This document shows positions 1-9,808 of a stretch of DNA of 64,000 nucleotides, one piece after another. The first letter of the stretch is position 1. Each line of letters begins with the position of its first letter. Location: NCBI RefSeq assembly GCF_017565705.1, contig NZ_JAGDYL010000005.1:1-64000 (forward strand), written 5' to 3'. The position numbers and the translations under genes were made by a program. This DNA comes from Leucobacter ruminantium. GTDB taxonomy: Bacteria; Actinomycetota; Actinomycetes; Actinomycetales; Microbacteriaceae. Under the pieces are notes generated by a model that saw only the letters and a list, made by a program, of their open reading frames with translations, was not told where the DNA came from and ran no database searches.

Positions 1-144
1 CACGAACACGGAACGCACGAGGGCGCTTGCACCCTGGCTCGAGTTCTACAACACTGGACGCTGCCACTCAGCCCTGAGAGGCTTCCCACCGATCAGCCGA
101 CTGGAACCAACGTCCTGACCGGGTACAGCTAGTCCCGCGGGGCG

Positions 145-522
145 GTGGCCGAGGCGGTCGGCGCGTTCGGCGAGGCCCCGTTGCGCGGCGGCTGGGCCGA
201 GTTCGAGGCGGTTCCGATAGGGATCCTGGCGCGCAGCGGCGCCGAGGCCGAGCGGATCGTGGAAGAGGTGCTCGGCGGGCTCTCGGGCGGGGAGCGCCGG
301 ACTGTGGAGCTGCGCGAGACGCTCTTCGCCTATCTGCGTCACGACCGCCGCTGGGCCGAGACCGCGGGGGCACTCGGCATCCACCGCCAGACGCTCGCCT
401 ATCGGCTGAAGGGCATCGAGGCGGCGACGGGCCGAACCCTCGCCCGCAGCGAGGATATCGCCGCCCTCTGGATCGCGATGCGGGCCTGGGAGCGCGGCGT
501 CGCCATTCGTGCTCGAGTATGA
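145..522 (+). pseudogene. Truncated PucR/CdaR-type regulator, C-terminal HTH only
   Basis: Only the last ~125 residues of a PucR/CdaR-family transcription regulator are present. The recognisable part is the family's C-terminal helix-turn-helix (about residues 65-95, with RRWAETAGALGIHRQTLAYR), preceded by a stretch ending in IVEEVLGGL as in the conserved region before the HTH. An in-frame TAG at 130-132 cuts it off from any upstream coding, and bases 1-129 do not continue the domain in another frame. Full family members are about 400-600 residues, so this is read as a decayed gene; translation from the GTG at 145 of a free HTH protein cannot be excluded. A second fragment of the same type lies at 2107-2496, on the far side of the oxidase gene, in the same orientation. 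Confidence 0.6.
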
Positions 523-626
523 AGATCATCTGGAACTCATACGATCGAATGATCGCCACCGGTCCGCCGGGCTCGTAGGCTCGACCCACGAGCCCCCGAG
601 GGAGGGGGCGGAGCGGAGGAGCCAGC

Positions 627-2033
627 TTGCATTCCACAGCCGATCTCGCCCCCGGTTTCGTCAACGGCCGGGTCTCTCACTGGGTCCGAGGCGAGGGCCG
701 ACCGGTGCAGCGCCCGGGTCTGCCCGGCCCCATCGAGGCGGACGTCGCGATCGTAGGCGGCGGCCTCACCGGGCTCTGGACGGCCTACTACCTCAAACAG
801 ACGAAGCCCGAACTCGACATCGCGATCATCGAGCGGGAGTTCGCCGGCTTCGGCGCCTCCGGCCGCAACGGCGGCTGGATGAGCGCGAAGGCTCCCGGGC
901 AGTTCAGGCGGTACGCGCGCGCAGCGGGGCGCGACGCCGCCCGCGCGATGGAGCGCGAGATGTTCGCCGCCGTGCGCGAGGGCGTCGCCGTCGCGCAGCG
1001 CGAGGGGTTCGGCGAGCACGTGGTGCGCGACGGGATGATCCAGGTGGCGACGAACAGCGCGCAGCTCGCCCGTCTGCGCGCCCAGATCGCGGCGCTTCCC
1101 GAGCACGGCTGGGGCCCCGACGACTTCGAGGTGCTCTCCCCGACCGAGCTGGACCGCCGCGTGCGTGTCGCCGACGCGCGCGGGGGCTACTGGACCCCGC
1201 ACTGCGCGCGCATCAACCCCGCCGAGTTCACCTTCGGGCTCGCAGCGGCGGTCGAGCGGCTCGGGGTGCGCATCTACGAGGGAACCACGGCCACGCAGAT
1301 CGAGCCGCGCCTCGTACGCACGAACCGCGGAACGGTGCGCGCCGAGCACGTGGTGCAGGCGCTCGAGGGCTACACCTGCTCGCTCGCGGGCCAGGCTCGC
1401 CGCTACCTCCCGATGAACAGCAGCATGGTCGTGACCGAGCGTCTCAGCGACGCGCAGATGGACGAGATCGGCTGGCACGGCGCCGAGCTCATGGGCGACG
1501 TGGCGCACAGCTTCGCCTACATCCAGCACACGGCCGACAACCGCATCGCGATCGGCGGGCGAGGGATCCCCTACAACTTCGCCAACGGCTTCGACCGGCA
1601 GGGGCGCACCGCCGATTTCGCCGTCGGGCAGCTCGGCGCGCGGCTCGTCGAGCTCTTCCCCTCGCTCGCGGGGGTGCGGTTGGAGAGCAGCTGGTCCGGT
1701 GTGCTCGGCGTGCCGCGCGATTGGTGCGCGGGGGTGGGGTACGACCGGGCGACGGGCCTCGCCTATGCGGGAGGATACGTGGGGCACGGCGTGACGGCGA
1801 CCAACGTGGCGGGCCGCACGCTGCGCGACCTCATCCTCGGCGAGCGCAGCGAACTGACGCGGATGCCGTGGGTCGGGCGCACCTCGCGCAACTGGGAGCC
1901 CGAGCCGCTGCGGTGGATCGCGGCGCGGTCCCTCTACGCGGTCTACCGCTTCGCCGACAGGCAGGAGTACCGCAGCGACGCGCCGCGCACCCACCTGGCC
2001 GCCCGCCTCGCGGACCTCATCAGCGGCCGATGA
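627..2033 (+). CDS. FAD-dependent oxidoreductase, DAO family (amine/gamma-glutamylputrescine oxidase type)
   Basis: This 468-residue flavoenzyme is expected to oxidise an amine or amino acid in the cytoplasm with FAD. A Rossmann dinucleotide-binding motif, VGGGLTGLWTAYYL, sits at residues ~43-56 and is followed by the family signature GASGRNGGW near residue 79. The C-terminal flavin-contacting stretch AYAGGYVGHGVTATN is intact. Length and layout match PuuB/OrdL-type oxidases of the DAO superfamily. The TTG start at 627 is chosen because GGAGGAG lies just upstream at about 614-620. It is flanked on both sides by truncated PucR-type regulator fragments. PucR regulators often control nitrogen-compound catabolism, so the oxidase may be an orphaned target. 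The substrate cannot be told from sequence. Confidence 0.85.
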   Translation: MHSTADLAPGFVNGRVSHWVRGEGRPVQRPGLPGPIEADVAIVGGGLTGLWTAYYLKQTKPELDIAIIEREFAGFGASGRNGGWMSAKAPGQFRRYARAAGRDAARAMEREMFAAVREGVAVAQREGFGEHVVRDGMIQVATNSAQLARLRAQIAALPEHGWGPDDFEVLSPTELDRRVRVADARGGYWTPHCARINPAEFTFGLAAAVERLGVRIYEGTTATQIEPRLVRTNRGTVRAEHVVQALEGYTCSLAGQARRYLPMNSSMVVTERLSDAQMDEIGWHGAELMGDVAHSFAYIQHTADNRIAIGGRGIPYNFANGFDRQGRTADFAVGQLGARLVELFPSLAGVRLESSWSGVLGVPRDWCAGVGYDRATGLAYAGGYVGHGVTATNVAGRTLRDLILGERSELTRMPWVGRTSRNWEPEPLRWIAARSLYAVYRFADRQEYRSDAPRTHLAARLADLISGR

Positions 2034-2106
2034 CGACGCGTCGATAACGTCTCGATTACGGTTCGGACAAAATGTACGGGGTTCATGCGGCGATCCCTTC
2101 CGGCTG

Positions 2107-2496
2107 CCCTCGCGCACATCGGACGCTGCCCGCGAGGCGCGTTGGGCGCTCGACGCCGCTCGGGCGAACGGCGGAGGCAGCGCCGACTACGGGGATCAGG
2201 CCGGTCTCTTCATGCCGAGGACGGTCGCGGAGGGGGAGGCGGTCGTCGAGCGCGTGCTCGGTCGGGTTCTCGCCTACGACCGCGAGCGAGGCGCCGGACT
2301 CGTGGCCTCGCTCTCCGCCTACTTCGCGGCGAACCGCTCCTGGCGCGACGCCGCGGCTGCGCTCGGGATCCACAAGCAGACTCTCGTGTACCGCATGCAG
2401 AAGGTCGAGGAACTCACCGGCCGCAGCCTGCGCGATCTCGGCGACCAGACCGAGTTGTTCCTCGCCCTGCGCACCCTCCGGCTGCTCGATCGTTGA
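2107..2496 (+). pseudogene. 5'-truncated PucR/CdaR-type regulator fragment
   Basis: The frame open through 2107-2496 encodes a PucR/CdaR C-terminal region: ARWALDAARANGGGSADYGD, then the helix-turn-helix RSWRDAAAALGIHKQTLVYRMQKVEELTGRSL. The first ATG is at 2212, but similarity starts about 35 codons earlier, with no start codon or ribosome site to match. The natural reading is therefore a gene that has lost its N-terminal ~300 residues. The fragment is only partly similar to the one at 145-522, so they are not a simple duplication. A short HTH protein starting at 2212 (94 residues) is the alternative. Confidence 0.6.
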
Positions 2497-2649
2497 GCCG
2501 CGGAGGGATCACGGCCGGCGAGAGGCGCACCTCAGGAGGGTGATCGCAGCTCAGAAGGGCGAAAATCGGCGAAATCGTGCGCCTGGGCTGCGATCCCCCT
2601 CCTGAACCGCGACCGGTACACGCGGCGAGGGATTCCCGCGAAGCTGAGA

Positions 2650-2670
2650 GTTGAGTGTATTCGACTCAAG
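2650..2670. promoter_or_regulatory. HAIR operator 1 (HspR site) upstream of dnaK
   Basis: GTTGAGT-N7-ACTCAAG matches the HspR-associated inverted repeat CTTGAGT-N7-ACTCAAG with a single mismatch. HspR itself is the last gene of the downstream operon, which indicates feedback repression. Confidence 0.9.
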
Positions 2671-2685
2671 TTTGAGGGCCACGAC

Positions 2686-2711
2686 TTGACTGGATCCCTC
2701 GCCGAACTAAA

Positions 2712-2713
<2 letters not shown>
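2686..2713 (+). promoter_or_regulatory. Predicted dnaK promoter
   Basis: A -35-like TTGACT (2686-2691) and a -10-like TAAACT (2708-2713) are separated by 16 bp, and the second HAIR operator begins inside the -10. The promoter lies between the two HAIR sites, so bound HspR would block it. The remainder of 2497-2862 shows nothing else I can name. Confidence 0.5.
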
Positions 2714-4716
<2,003 letters not shown>

Positions 4717-4718
4717 CG

Positions 4719-5411
4719 ATGTCGAACGAGGAACAGCGCGCACCGGGCGAGGACCCGAACGGCGAGGTTCCTGCGGAGGGGTCGGAGGCGAATGTCTCCG
4801 GCCCCGTGCCGCAGGAGGGCCCGGTTGCCGGGGAGTCGCGCGGCGATGCCGGGCGGGCTGCCGAGAGCGGCGAGGGATCGGAGGGCCGCGAGGGATCCGA
4901 GGGGCCCGACGCCGACCTGACGGTCGATGACATCCTGGGCTCCGAGCAGAGCGCGGAGGCCGCGGAGGCCGATACGGCCCGGGCCGCGGGGGAGGAGAAC
5001 CCCTACCTCGAGGATCTGCGCCGCCTGACCGCCGAGTACGCGAATTATCGCAAGCGCACCGAGGCGAACGCCGCGCTCGAGAAGCAGCGCGCGGTCGCGT
5101 CGGCGGTCACTCCGCTGCTCTCGGTGCTCGACGATCTCGACCGTGCCGAGCAGCACGGCGATCTGACCGAGGGATCGGCGTTCGCCACGATCGCGCAGAA
5201 GCTGCGCGGCACGGTCGAGCGCCTCGGCGTCGAGAGCTTCGGCGAGAAGGGGGAGCCCTTCGACCCGCAGCTGCACGAGGCCATCGCGCAGGTTCCGGTG
5301 CCCGGGACCGAGGAGCACACCGTGCTCGACGTGATCGAGCGGGGGTACCGCATCGGCGATGTCGAACTGCGCCCCGCCAAGGTAGCGGTGGCGGTGGGGG
5401 CAGATGGCTAG
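4719..5411 (+). CDS. grpE: Nucleotide exchange factor GrpE
   Basis: GrpE drives ADP release from DnaK. The first ~85 residues are a Gly/Glu/Ser-rich acidic tail without predicted fold. The long alpha-helical dimer region begins near ENPYLEDLRRLTAEYANYRKR, and the beta domain signature around GEPFDPQLHEAI to VLDVIERGYRIGDVELRPAKVAVA is complete. At 230 residues it is within the actinobacterial size range. The ATG follows the dnaK stop by 2 bp and its 3' end overlaps dnaJ by 8 bp, so the three are translationally coupled. Confidence 0.98.
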   Translation: MSNEEQRAPGEDPNGEVPAEGSEANVSGPVPQEGPVAGESRGDAGRAAESGEGSEGREGSEGPDADLTVDDILGSEQSAEAAEADTARAAGEENPYLEDLRRLTAEYANYRKRTEANAALEKQRAVASAVTPLLSVLDDLDRAEQHGDLTEGSAFATIAQKLRGTVERLGVESFGEKGEPFDPQLHEAIAQVPVPGTEEHTVLDVIERGYRIGDVELRPAKVAVAVGADG

Positions 5412-6381
5412 TCAGGATTGGCTCGAGAAGGACTTCTACCAGATCCTCGGCGTCGCGAAGGACGCGAGCGACGCCGACATCAAGAAGACGTACCGCAAGC
5501 TCGCCCGCAAGTACCACCCCGACTCCAACCCGGGTGATGCCGCAGCCGAGGCCAAGTTCAAGGAGATCAGCGAGGCCTATGCGGTGCTCTCCGACAAGGA
5601 GCAGCGCGCCGAGTACGACCAGATCCGCGCCATGGGCGCCGGCGGCGCCCGCTTCACAGCCGGCGGCGGAGGCGGGCAGGGCTTCGAGGACATCTTCGGG
5701 GGCATGTTCGGGGGCGGCCGCGGCGGCCAGTACCACTTCCAGCAGGGGGGCTCGGCCGGCGGTCAGAACTTCGAGGACATCTTCAGCATGTTCGGCGGCG
5801 GGGGCGCCGGCTACGGCGCCCCTCGCGGCCCTCAGCCGGGGCGCGATATCCAGGCTTCGACCACCCTCGACTTCGAGACGGCGGTGAACGGCAAGACCGT
5901 CACGCTGCAGGCTCCGAGCGGGCAGGTCAAGGTGAAGATCCCGGCAGGCGTCGCGGACGGTCAGAAGATCAAGGTGCGCGGCAAGGGCGAACCGAGCCCG
6001 AACGGCGGCCCGGCGGGCGACATCATCCTCACGGTGAGCGTGCGCAAGCATCCGGTCTTCGAGCGGGAGGGGCAGAACCTCAGGCTTAAGCTGCCGGTGA
6101 CCTTCTCGGAGGCCGCGCTCGGCGCGACCGTCGAGGTGCCCACGCTGGGCGGCCCGACGGTGAAGCTGAAGGTGCAGCCGGGCACCCCGAGCGGGCGGGT
6201 GCTGCGGGTCAAGGGCCGCGGTGTGAAGAGCTCGAAGGGCACCGGCGATCTGCTGGCAGAGGTGCAGGTGGTCGTCCCGTCGCACCTCTCGGACGAGGCG
6301 CGCGAGGCGCTCGAGGCGTTCCGCGCTGTCGAACCGCAGGAGAACCCCAGGGCCGACCTGCTGTCGCGGGCCAAGAGCTAG
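5404..6381 (+). CDS. dnaJ: DnaJ-type co-chaperone lacking the zinc finger (type II, CbpA-like)
   Basis: This is the J-domain partner that stimulates DnaK ATPase and delivers clients. The J domain covers residues ~9-75 with the essential HPD (KYHPDSNPGD). A long Gly/Phe-rich linker (about residues 78-145, GGMFGGGRGG) follows, then the two C-terminal beta-sandwich domains. The four CxxCxGxG zinc motifs of DnaJ1-type proteins are absent and the protein has no cysteine cluster at all, so at 325 residues it has CbpA/type II architecture while occupying the dnaJ place in the operon. It overlaps grpE by 8 bp, and hspR follows closely. Confidence 0.93.
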   Translation: MASQDWLEKDFYQILGVAKDASDADIKKTYRKLARKYHPDSNPGDAAAEAKFKEISEAYAVLSDKEQRAEYDQIRAMGAGGARFTAGGGGGQGFEDIFGGMFGGGRGGQYHFQQGGSAGGQNFEDIFSMFGGGGAGYGAPRGPQPGRDIQASTTLDFETAVNGKTVTLQAPSGQVKVKIPAGVADGQKIKVRGKGEPSPNGGPAGDIILTVSVRKHPVFEREGQNLRLKLPVTFSEAALGATVEVPTLGGPTVKLKVQPGTPSGRVLRVKGRGVKSSKGTGDLLAEVQVVVPSHLSDEAREALEAFRAVEPQENPRADLLSRAKS

Positions 6382-6399
6382 CGAGGAGAGGTGAGCTCG

Positions 6400-6822
6400 A
6401 TGGAGAATCCGCAGATGAACCGGTACACGCCGGTGTTCGCGATCGCGGCGGCCGCCGAGCTCGCCGAGATGCATCCGCAGACGCTGCGGCAGTACGACCG
6501 CATCGGGCTCGTATCGCCGCAGCGCACGCGGGGCAACACGCGTCGGTACTCGCTGCACGACGTCGCGCAGCTGCGCGAGGTCGCGAGGCTCTCGGCGGAG
6601 GGACTGAGCCTCGAGGGCATCAGGCGGGTGCTGCAGCTCGAGGATCGCGTGCGCGAGCTGGAGGGGCAGGTGAGGGATCTCGAGCGCGCCCTCACCGAGG
6701 AGCGCATGCAGCGCCCGGATCGCCGCGTCTTCGCCGCGGGTGCGGCGGGCGGGGAGGTCGTGACGCTGCGTCGCGGCACCCGGATGCGGCGCAACGCCGA
6801 GGTCGTGGTGTGGAAGCCGTGA
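6400..6822 (+). CDS. hspR: Heat-shock repressor HspR (MerR family)
   Basis: HspR represses the dnaK operon by binding HAIR sequences, using DnaK as co-repressor. The winged-helix MerR domain covers the first ~80 residues (AELAEMHPQTLRQYDRIGLV then RRYSLHDVAQLREV), followed by a coiled coil (VRELEGQVRDLERALTEERM) and a short basic tail. I prefer the ATG at 6400 because AGGAGAG at 6384-6390 has the right spacing. The in-frame GTG at 6391 would leave none. It ends the operon it controls, 18 bp after dnaJ, and the two HAIR sites before dnaK are its expected targets. Confidence 0.95.
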   Translation: MENPQMNRYTPVFAIAAAAELAEMHPQTLRQYDRIGLVSPQRTRGNTRRYSLHDVAQLREVARLSAEGLSLEGIRRVLQLEDRVRELEGQVRDLERALTEERMQRPDRRVFAAGAAGGEVVTLRRGTRMRRNAEVVVWKP

Positions 6823-6842
6823 GTCGTCGGCTCGCGCCGTGG

Positions 6843-6904
6843 CATCGACTTGACGCTTTCCGACGTCATGCGGCCCGATATCGGCAGATCGCGTCAAGTC
6901 GATG
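6843..6904. repeat. Palindromic intergenic element, copy 1 (GACTTGACG...CGTCAAGTC)
   Basis: A perfect 14-bp inverted repeat, CATCGACTTGACGC (6843-6856) and its complement (6891-6904), encloses 34 bp. The right arm contains CAGATCGCGTCAA, shared with two further elements at 33136-33197 and 33373-33428. The right arm ends in the ATG start of the methyltransferase gene, so the hairpin would sequester that start codon in mRNA. Confidence 0.75.
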
Positions 6905-8059
6905 ACGGATCGACTGCTCGATGACGCGTTGAGGCGGGTGTTCGCGCGGCTCTCGCGGGAGCCCGACTTCGACGCGCCGGAACTGCAGGCCCACGACTCG
7001 GCCGACGAGCTGATCCTCGCGACGGCGGCCGATGCCGTGCGCGCAGCCGGCTCCGGCGAGGTCGTCGTGATCGGCGACCGCCACGGGGCGCTCACCCTGG
7101 GCGCCGCGGCCGTGCTCGGTGCGACCGGGATTCGCACCCACCAGGATCCGCTGCTCGGGGAACGGGCTCTGCTCGCGAACGCGGAGCGCCTGGGGCTCGC
7201 GGACGCCTACGCGTCTCACGAGCTGGACGAGCGCCTGCTCGATGGCGCCCGCGTCGTGCTGCTGCAGCTGCCGCGCGGCCTCGACGCGCTCGACGAGATC
7301 GCGCAGGCGGTGGCGCGCTGGGCCGACCCCGGTGCGCGGCTCTTCGCAGGCGGCAGGGTCAAGCACATGACCCCGGCGCAGAACGAGGTGCTCGGCCGCT
7401 CCTTCGCAGAGGTGTCGGCCGGGCTCGGCAGACGCAAGGCGCGCGTGCTCACGGCCGCCTCGCCGCGGGCGACGAGGGATCCCTCGCTCTGGCCTCGTTG
7501 GGGCGCCGACCGTGAGCTCCCGTTCCGGGTCGCCGCCCACGGAGCCACCTTCGGCGGAGCCGTGCTCGACCACGGCAGTCGGCTGCTGCTGCGCACCCTG
7601 GCCGAGGATCCGCCCGCTTCGGCCCCGCGAAGGGCCGTGGACCTCGGCTGCGGCAACGGATCCCTCGCGGTCTCTGCGGCGCTCCGCTGGCCGGAGGCAC
7701 GCATCGTCGCGACCGACCAGTCCTCGGCCGCGGTCTCGGCGACGCGGCTCACCGCCGAAGCGGCGGGGGTCGCCGACCGAGTCGAGGTGCACCGCGCCGA
7801 CGCCCTCGAGGCGGTGCCCGACGGCTGGTCCGAGCTGATCCTGCTCAACCCGCCCTTCCACACCGGATCCACGGTGCACGCGGGGATCGCGCACCGGCTG
7901 ATCCGCGCGTGCCGCCGCGCGCTCGCAGACGGTGGAGAGCTGCGCATCGTGTTCAACTCTCACCTGCGCTACCGGCCGCTCGTCGAACGCGCCGTCGGCC
8001 CGGTTCGCGAGCTCGCACGCGACCGCACCTTCACGGTGCTCTCGGCCGTGCGACGCTGA
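6902..8059 (+). CDS. Class I SAM-dependent methyltransferase, RsmC/RlmG type
   Basis: Probably a guanine-N2 methyltransferase for rRNA. The C-terminal catalytic half has SAM motif I VDLGCGNGSLAVSAAL (near residue 245), a VATDQS motif II, and the diagnostic NPPFH catalytic motif at about residue 317 shared by RsmC (16S G1207) and RlmG (23S G1835). The N-terminal half (about 180 residues) resembles the duplicated, non-catalytic domain of those enzymes. The 385-residue length fits. The ATG at 6902 lies within the right arm of a palindromic repeat and no clear ribosome site is visible, so initiation may be inefficient or structured. The two possible rRNA targets cannot be separated here. Confidence 0.85.
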   Translation: MTDRLLDDALRRVFARLSREPDFDAPELQAHDSADELILATAADAVRAAGSGEVVVIGDRHGALTLGAAAVLGATGIRTHQDPLLGERALLANAERLGLADAYASHELDERLLDGARVVLLQLPRGLDALDEIAQAVARWADPGARLFAGGRVKHMTPAQNEVLGRSFAEVSAGLGRRKARVLTAASPRATRDPSLWPRWGADRELPFRVAAHGATFGGAVLDHGSRLLLRTLAEDPPASAPRRAVDLGCGNGSLAVSAALRWPEARIVATDQSSAAVSATRLTAEAAGVADRVEVHRADALEAVPDGWSELILLNPPFHTGSTVHAGIAHRLIRACRRALADGGELRIVFNSHLRYRPLVERAVGPVRELARDRTFTVLSAVRR

Positions 8060-8099
8060 CGCCGGATCCCTCGCCGAATGAGCGGGGGCGCCCTCCACG

Positions 8100-8450
8100 T
8101 CAGGCGCCGCGCTGCTCCTCGGCGTGCTGCTCGCGGCCGCGGATGAGGTCGCGAGCCGAGAACCGGTGCGCCCGCCGACCGTAGTCGTCGGAGGTGAGGC
8201 CGGCGAGGAATGAGCCGGGATCGACCTCGAGCGCCGTCGCGATGCGCACGAGCGTCTCGGCGGTGGGGCTCGACGCTCCCCGCTCGATCTTGCCGATGCT
8301 CGTCCAGCTGATCTCGGAGAGCTCACCGAGATCCTCGAGCGAGATGCCGAGCCGCTGCCGCACGGAGCGGACGCGTCGCCCGATCTTGAGGGCGGCCTCG
8401 GAGTGGATTTTCGGCACAGCACTAGCGTGCTCGACCCATGCTCTCGGCAC
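8100..8450 (-). CDS. XRE-family helix-turn-helix transcriptional regulator
   Basis: A small DNA-binding protein of up to 116 residues. The HTH occupies about residues 23-80: IGRRVRSVRQRLGISLEDLGELSEISWTSIGKIERGASSPTAETLVRIATALEVDPGSFL, the usual Cro/C1 five-helix layout with a short C-terminal tail (SARDLIRGREQHAEEQRGA). No sensor domain is present, so its ligand and targets are unknown. The start is uncertain: the ATG at 8450 or an in-frame GTG at 8417, which begins closer to the conserved domain. It is convergent with the upstream methyltransferase and divergent from the glycosyltransferase pair. Confidence 0.8.
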   Translation of the reverse strand: MPRAWVEHASAVPKIHSEAALKIGRRVRSVRQRLGISLEDLGELSEISWTSIGKIERGASSPTAETLVRIATALEVDPGSFLAGLTSDDYGRRAHRFSARDLIRGREQHAEEQRGA

Positions 8451-8620
8451 CAGGATGTTTGCGCACTGGGCGTTTTCGGTCTGTTTCTCTTCCGAACCCG
8501 CGACCGTGCCGCGGCCGCGCTCCCCGTGCCGTCACGGCGGATTCCGGGGAACGCCTGCCTAGACTTGAGGGCGCAGGCCCGCCGGCCGCCCTCCCACGAC
8601 CGATAGGACTCCCGCAGCAC

Positions 8621-9808
8621 GTGAGCACCAGCGATCGATCCCAGACCCTCCGCATCCTCATCGGATGCGACACCTTCTCGCCCGACGTCAACGGAGCCGC
8701 CCGATTCGCCGAACGCCTCGCGGCCGGATTCGTGCGCCGCGGCGACGACGTGCACGTCGTGGCCCCGTCGAAGCGTGTGAACCGCACCGGGGCCTTCGCC
8801 GAGACCATCGAGGGCGAGCGCATGACCGTGCACCGCTGGACCAGCTGGCGCTGGTACCCGCACGACTGGCTGCGCTTCGTGCTTCCCTGGCGCGCCCGCT
8901 CCTACGCCCGCCGCCTGCTCGACCAGCTGCGACCGGATGTGATCCATATCCAGTCGCACATCGTCGTCGGCCGCGCCCTCGCGAAGGAGGGCGCGAAGCG
9001 CGGCATCCGCATCATCGCCACCAACCACGTGATGCCCGAGAACGTGCTCGACTTCACCCTGCTCCCCGAGCGGGCCAAGCGCCTGTTCGTGCGCTGGGGC
9101 TGGAGAGACGCCGATCGGGTGCTGCGCCGGGCCTCCGCGATCACCACGCCCACCCGCCGCGCCGCCGACTTCCTGGAGCGCAACACCGACCGCCGCGGGG
9201 TGCTCCCCGTGAGCTGCGGCCTCCGCGCCTCCGACTACACGGCCGACCTCACGCCCCGCACCCGCAACGAGCTCGTCTTCGTCGGTCGCGTGACGCTCGA
9301 GAAGGAGATCGACGTCATCCTGCGCGCGCTGCCGCGCCTCGACCCCGCCCTCGACGTGCGTTTCACCATCGTGGGCGACGGGGATCAGCGCAAGAACCTC
9401 GAGAAGCTCGCCGCGGACCTCGGAGTCGCGAACCGCGTCACCTTCACCGGACGCGTCAGCGACGAGCAGCTGCGCGGCCACCTGACGGCCGCGAGCGTCT
9501 TCGTGATCGCCTCGATCGCCGAGCTGCAGTCGATCGCGACGATGGAGGCGATGGCCTCGGGCCTGCCCATCGTCGCCGCCAACGCGATGGCCCTGCCGCA
9601 CCTCGTGGACGAGGGCGAGAACGGGTACCTCTTCCAACCGGGCAACGATCGCGAACTCGCCGACCGCATCAGCCGCGTGCTCGCCCTGTCCGACGCCGAC
9701 TACGAGCGCATGCAGCGCGCATCGCTCGAGGCCGTGCAGGCGCACGACATCGACCGCACTCTCGACACCTTCGACGCGCTCTACCGCGGAGAGCGCCCGG
9801 AGGCCTGA
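8621..9808 (+). CDS. Glycosyltransferase, GT4 family (GT-B fold)
   Basis: Transfers a sugar from a nucleotide donor to a lipid or glycan acceptor at the inner membrane face; the acceptor is unknown. The N-terminal Rossmann half starts RILIGCDTFSPDVNGAARFAERLA. The C-terminal donor half has VGRVTLEKEIDVILRALPRL and the GT4 E-x7-E region around ELQSIATMEAMASGLPIVAANAMALPHLV. I choose the GTG at 8621 (395 residues). The longer frame back to 8438 would add an Arg/Pro-rich stretch with no family similarity. The stop overlaps the next gene's ATG (TGATG), so the two glycosyltransferases are translated together. Mannosyltransferases of phosphatidylinositol-mannoside type are a plausible but unproven assignment. 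Confidence 0.87.
   Translation: MSTSDRSQTLRILIGCDTFSPDVNGAARFAERLAAGFVRRGDDVHVVAPSKRVNRTGAFAETIEGERMTVHRWTSWRWYPHDWLRFVLPWRARSYARRLLDQLRPDVIHIQSHIVVGRALAKEGAKRGIRIIATNHVMPENVLDFTLLPERAKRLFVRWGWRDADRVLRRASAITTPTRRAADFLERNTDRRGVLPVSCGLRASDYTADLTPRTRNELVFVGRVTLEKEIDVILRALPRLDPALDVRFTIVGDGDQRKNLEKLAADLGVANRVTFTGRVSDEQLRGHLTAASVFVIASIAELQSIATMEAMASGLPIVAANAMALPHLVDEGENGYLFQPGNDRELADRISRVLALSDADYERMQRASLEAVQAHDIDRTLDTFDALYRGERPEA

Noticed and set aside
8438-8620. Longer N-terminus for the first glycosyltransferase, from the ATG at 8438
   Set aside because: The added residues are Arg/Pro-rich, match no GT4 sequence and lie over the divergent promoter region; GTG 8621 starts directly at the fold.
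6866-9745. 959-codon antisense open frame over the methyltransferase and glycosyltransferase
   Set aside because: It overlaps three supported genes and lacks any domain; explained by third-position GC bias.
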